Shown: piece after piece, positions 6,883-8,410 of the stretch | Layout: every line of letters begins with the position of its first letter | How positions within the stretch are numbered: the first letter of the stretch is position 1 | Source: Bacteroidales bacterium | GTDB lineage: Bacteria; Bacteroidota; Bacteroidia; Bacteroidales; JAADJA01 | Reading direction: 5' to 3' | Assembly (NCBI GenBank): GCA_021107975.1 | Contig: JAIORT010000920.1 | Coordinates: 1 to 8,410 of the forward strand | DNA: 8,410 nucleotides | Position numbers and translations under genes: made by a program | The notes under the pieces: generated by a model | What the model saw: only the letters and a program-made list of their open reading frames with translations | Told to the model about the DNA's origin: nothing | Database searches by the model: none

Positions 6883-8355
6883 ATGAAAACCCTAAACCGT
6901 TTTATTCGCATTCAGTTATATTTAACAATTTTATTGTCTGTTTTTTTTATTACTGTAAATTCCCAGGAAACGAATAATGGCTTCTGGTCGGGATGGTCGG
7001 TTAATGTAAACGGAGGTGCTAACCTTTTTTACGGAGATATTGAAAACTACAGAATCTACAAGTCATTTAGCGACAACAGCGAATGGCGATTTGCTTATGG
7101 TTTAATGATACAGAAAAGGATTAGTCCTTTATTTTCTTTACGAGGTCAGTTCCTGAAAGGAAATTTATCAGGAACAAAAAGGGAAACTAATAAGTGGTTT
7201 GAAGCCGATATTATAGAAACAAGCCTGAGTGCCACTCTCAATTTGAGCAATTTGATATGGGAGCAAAAACCCAGAACAATGTCTGTGTATGCAATGGTAG
7301 GTGTTGGATTAACGAATTGGACTACAGATTTGAAAAACTTTGAGACCAATGAGAATATAGGCGGAAACGGGCATAATTCGGGCGGAGGAATAGGAGGCAG
7401 GACAATGGAAGGTGTTTTGCCTTTCGGACTGGGAATTGATTTCAGATTGAACGACCACTGGAATATCAATGTTGAAGGAACATTAAGACCTGTAAATTCT
7501 GATTTACTGGATGCCCATGAAGGTGGATTTCAATTTGATTTTTACAGTTATAATTTCGTTGGTATTACTTATAAATTCTGTAAAAAGAAGGAAAAGGAAC
7601 CGTTATTACCTACAGAAGAGTTAATTGTACAAGAGACGGTGCAAATACCAGAGGAAATTGAACCTCAGCCGCAGGAGGAATTAATACCGGTAAAAGATGA
7701 AAGAGAGGACGAACTCAGAAAATTAGAAAAAGAATTACTGGAAGCAGATGCAGAAACAGGTATTTATAAATCGCCATGGCAAGGAGTGGAATTTACAGTT
7801 CAGATAGCAGCATCCAAGATTCGGATCGACCCACAAAAATTCACATCAAAATATAATTTGAACAACGAAGTGAAAGTTAATTATGGAAACGGATGGTACA
7901 GGTATTCGGTAGGTTCATATATAAAATTCTGGAAAGCCAGGGAGTATAAAAACATCCTCGTTTCACGGCACAACATTTATGATGCCTTTATTGTGGCATA
8001 TAAACACGGTGAACGTTTAACTTTAGCCCAATTAGTAGATTTTAGCTTTAGTGCGGAAGTGCTTGCAACGGTTGAAAAACAACGTCCTGTTACTAAGAAA
8101 TCATTCGGCGTTCAGATTATAGCTTTTAAAGATAAAGATATTTCAGTTACAGCAGTAAAAGAATTGTATGAGATTGAACAGGAAATTTATAAAGAATTTT
8201 ATGATGGCTGGTACCAATATACTATCGGCAATTTTGATACTTACAAGGAAGCCGCCAAACTAAGAAATAAACTTAAGCTTAAAGGCGTTTCCGATGCATT
8301 TGTAGTTGGATATAAAGATGGTGTAAGAGTTAAATTGTCAATGATATTGAATTAA
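6883..8355 (+). CDS. outer-membrane beta-barrel protein with two C-terminal SPOR domains
   Basis: A 490-residue envelope protein. A signal peptide (about 1-27, cut near VNSQ) is followed by an outer-membrane barrel (about 33-232): alternating aromatic and glycine strands starting WSVNVNGGANLFYGDIE and closing with NFVGITYKF, the usual form of a final barrel strand. Residues 157-177 form a Gly-rich loop. A Pro/Glu-rich linker (238-270) and a short charged helix (272-290) lead to two tandem SPOR-like repeats, 302-384 and 407-488. They align with each other: FTVQIAASK with FGVQIIAFK, NGWYRYSVG with DGWYQYTIG, and YDAFIVAYKHGER with SDAFVVGYKDGVR. SPOR domains bind glycan strands of peptidoglycan lacking stem peptides. 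The likely role is to link the outer membrane to the wall, as OmpA does with a different domain, perhaps at division sites; this is inference. The start is set by the signal peptide, with no Shine-Dalgarno sequence. Confidence 0.87.
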   Translation: MKTLNRFIRIQLYLTILLSVFFITVNSQETNNGFWSGWSVNVNGGANLFYGDIENYRIYKSFSDNSEWRFAYGLMIQKRISPLFSLRGQFLKGNLSGTKRETNKWFEADIIETSLSATLNLSNLIWEQKPRTMSVYAMVGVGLTNWTTDLKNFETNENIGGNGHNSGGGIGGRTMEGVLPFGLGIDFRLNDHWNINVEGTLRPVNSDLLDAHEGGFQFDFYSYNFVGITYKFCKKKEKEPLLPTEELIVQETVQIPEEIEPQPQEELIPVKDEREDELRKLEKELLEADAETGIYKSPWQGVEFTVQIAASKIRIDPQKFTSKYNLNNEVKVNYGNGWYRYSVGSYIKFWKAREYKNILVSRHNIYDAFIVAYKHGERLTLAQLVDFSFSAEVLATVEKQRPVTKKSFGVQIIAFKDKDISVTAVKELYEIEQEIYKEFYDGWYQYTIGNFDTYKEAAKLRNKLKLKGVSDAFVVGYKDGVRVKLSMILN

Positions 8356-8377
8356 AATATTTATTGGATACTAACCG

Positions 8378-8408
8378 AAGCGTCAATCTTATCACCTGGC
8401 GCTTTTTT
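8378..8408 (+). terminator. rho-independent terminator after the barrel-SPOR gene
   Basis: AAGCGTC (8378-8384) pairs with GGCGCTT (8398-8404), seven pairs including one G-U, around a 13-base loop, and runs into six T (8403-8408). It begins 23 bases after the stop codon. Confidence 0.72.
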
Positions 8409-8410
8409 AT

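Overview
The window is AT-rich and reads as chromosomal DNA of a member of the Bacteroidota, probably Bacteroidales-like. The supporting signs are a type IX secretion (T9SS) type A sorting domain, a DUF4421-type envelope protein, TAnnTTTG-type -7 promoter elements, and gene starts in AT-rich leaders with no Shine-Dalgarno sequence. No phage, insertion sequence, CRISPR, rRNA or tRNA gene was seen.

Left end (1-785): the possible last codons of an upstream gene, a strong rho-independent terminator (47-75), and then a repeat element (about 99-250) bounded by imperfect inverted copies of a CGCAAAG-type repeat and carrying a perfect 18-bp palindrome. Next, on the minus strand, is a type II toxin-antitoxin locus. 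The antitoxin (405-638) looks intact. The overlapping RelE/YafQ-like toxin (273-415) keeps its first ~24 and last ~22 residues, but in different frames, so its middle has been deleted.

Centre (786-5053, plus strand): a 1063-residue AddA/RecB-type helicase-nuclease with all the expected helicase and nuclease motifs, followed 65 bases later by a DUF4421-type outer-envelope beta-barrel candidate. A 12-bp hairpin (5055-5085) lies between this gene and the convergent gene to its right and can terminate both; its U-tract is better on the minus strand.

Right (5103-6634, minus strand): one gene for a secreted LamG-domain, T9SS-sorted surface protein, broken by a frameshift at about 6070 into two overlapping reading frames. 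It contains a LamG jellyroll, an SprB/PKD-like Ig repeat, an unusual Cys-rich motif and a type A sorting domain. Divergent from it, 6883-8355 (plus strand) encodes an outer-membrane barrel protein with two tandem SPOR domains, followed by a terminator at the window edge.

The genes do not form one pathway. The helicase-nuclease is a DNA-repair housekeeping gene; the others concern the cell envelope and surface. The most informative observations are the two gene decay events (toxin and LamG protein), the repeat element, and the barrel-plus-double-SPOR architecture. I found no convincing new defence or mobile system.
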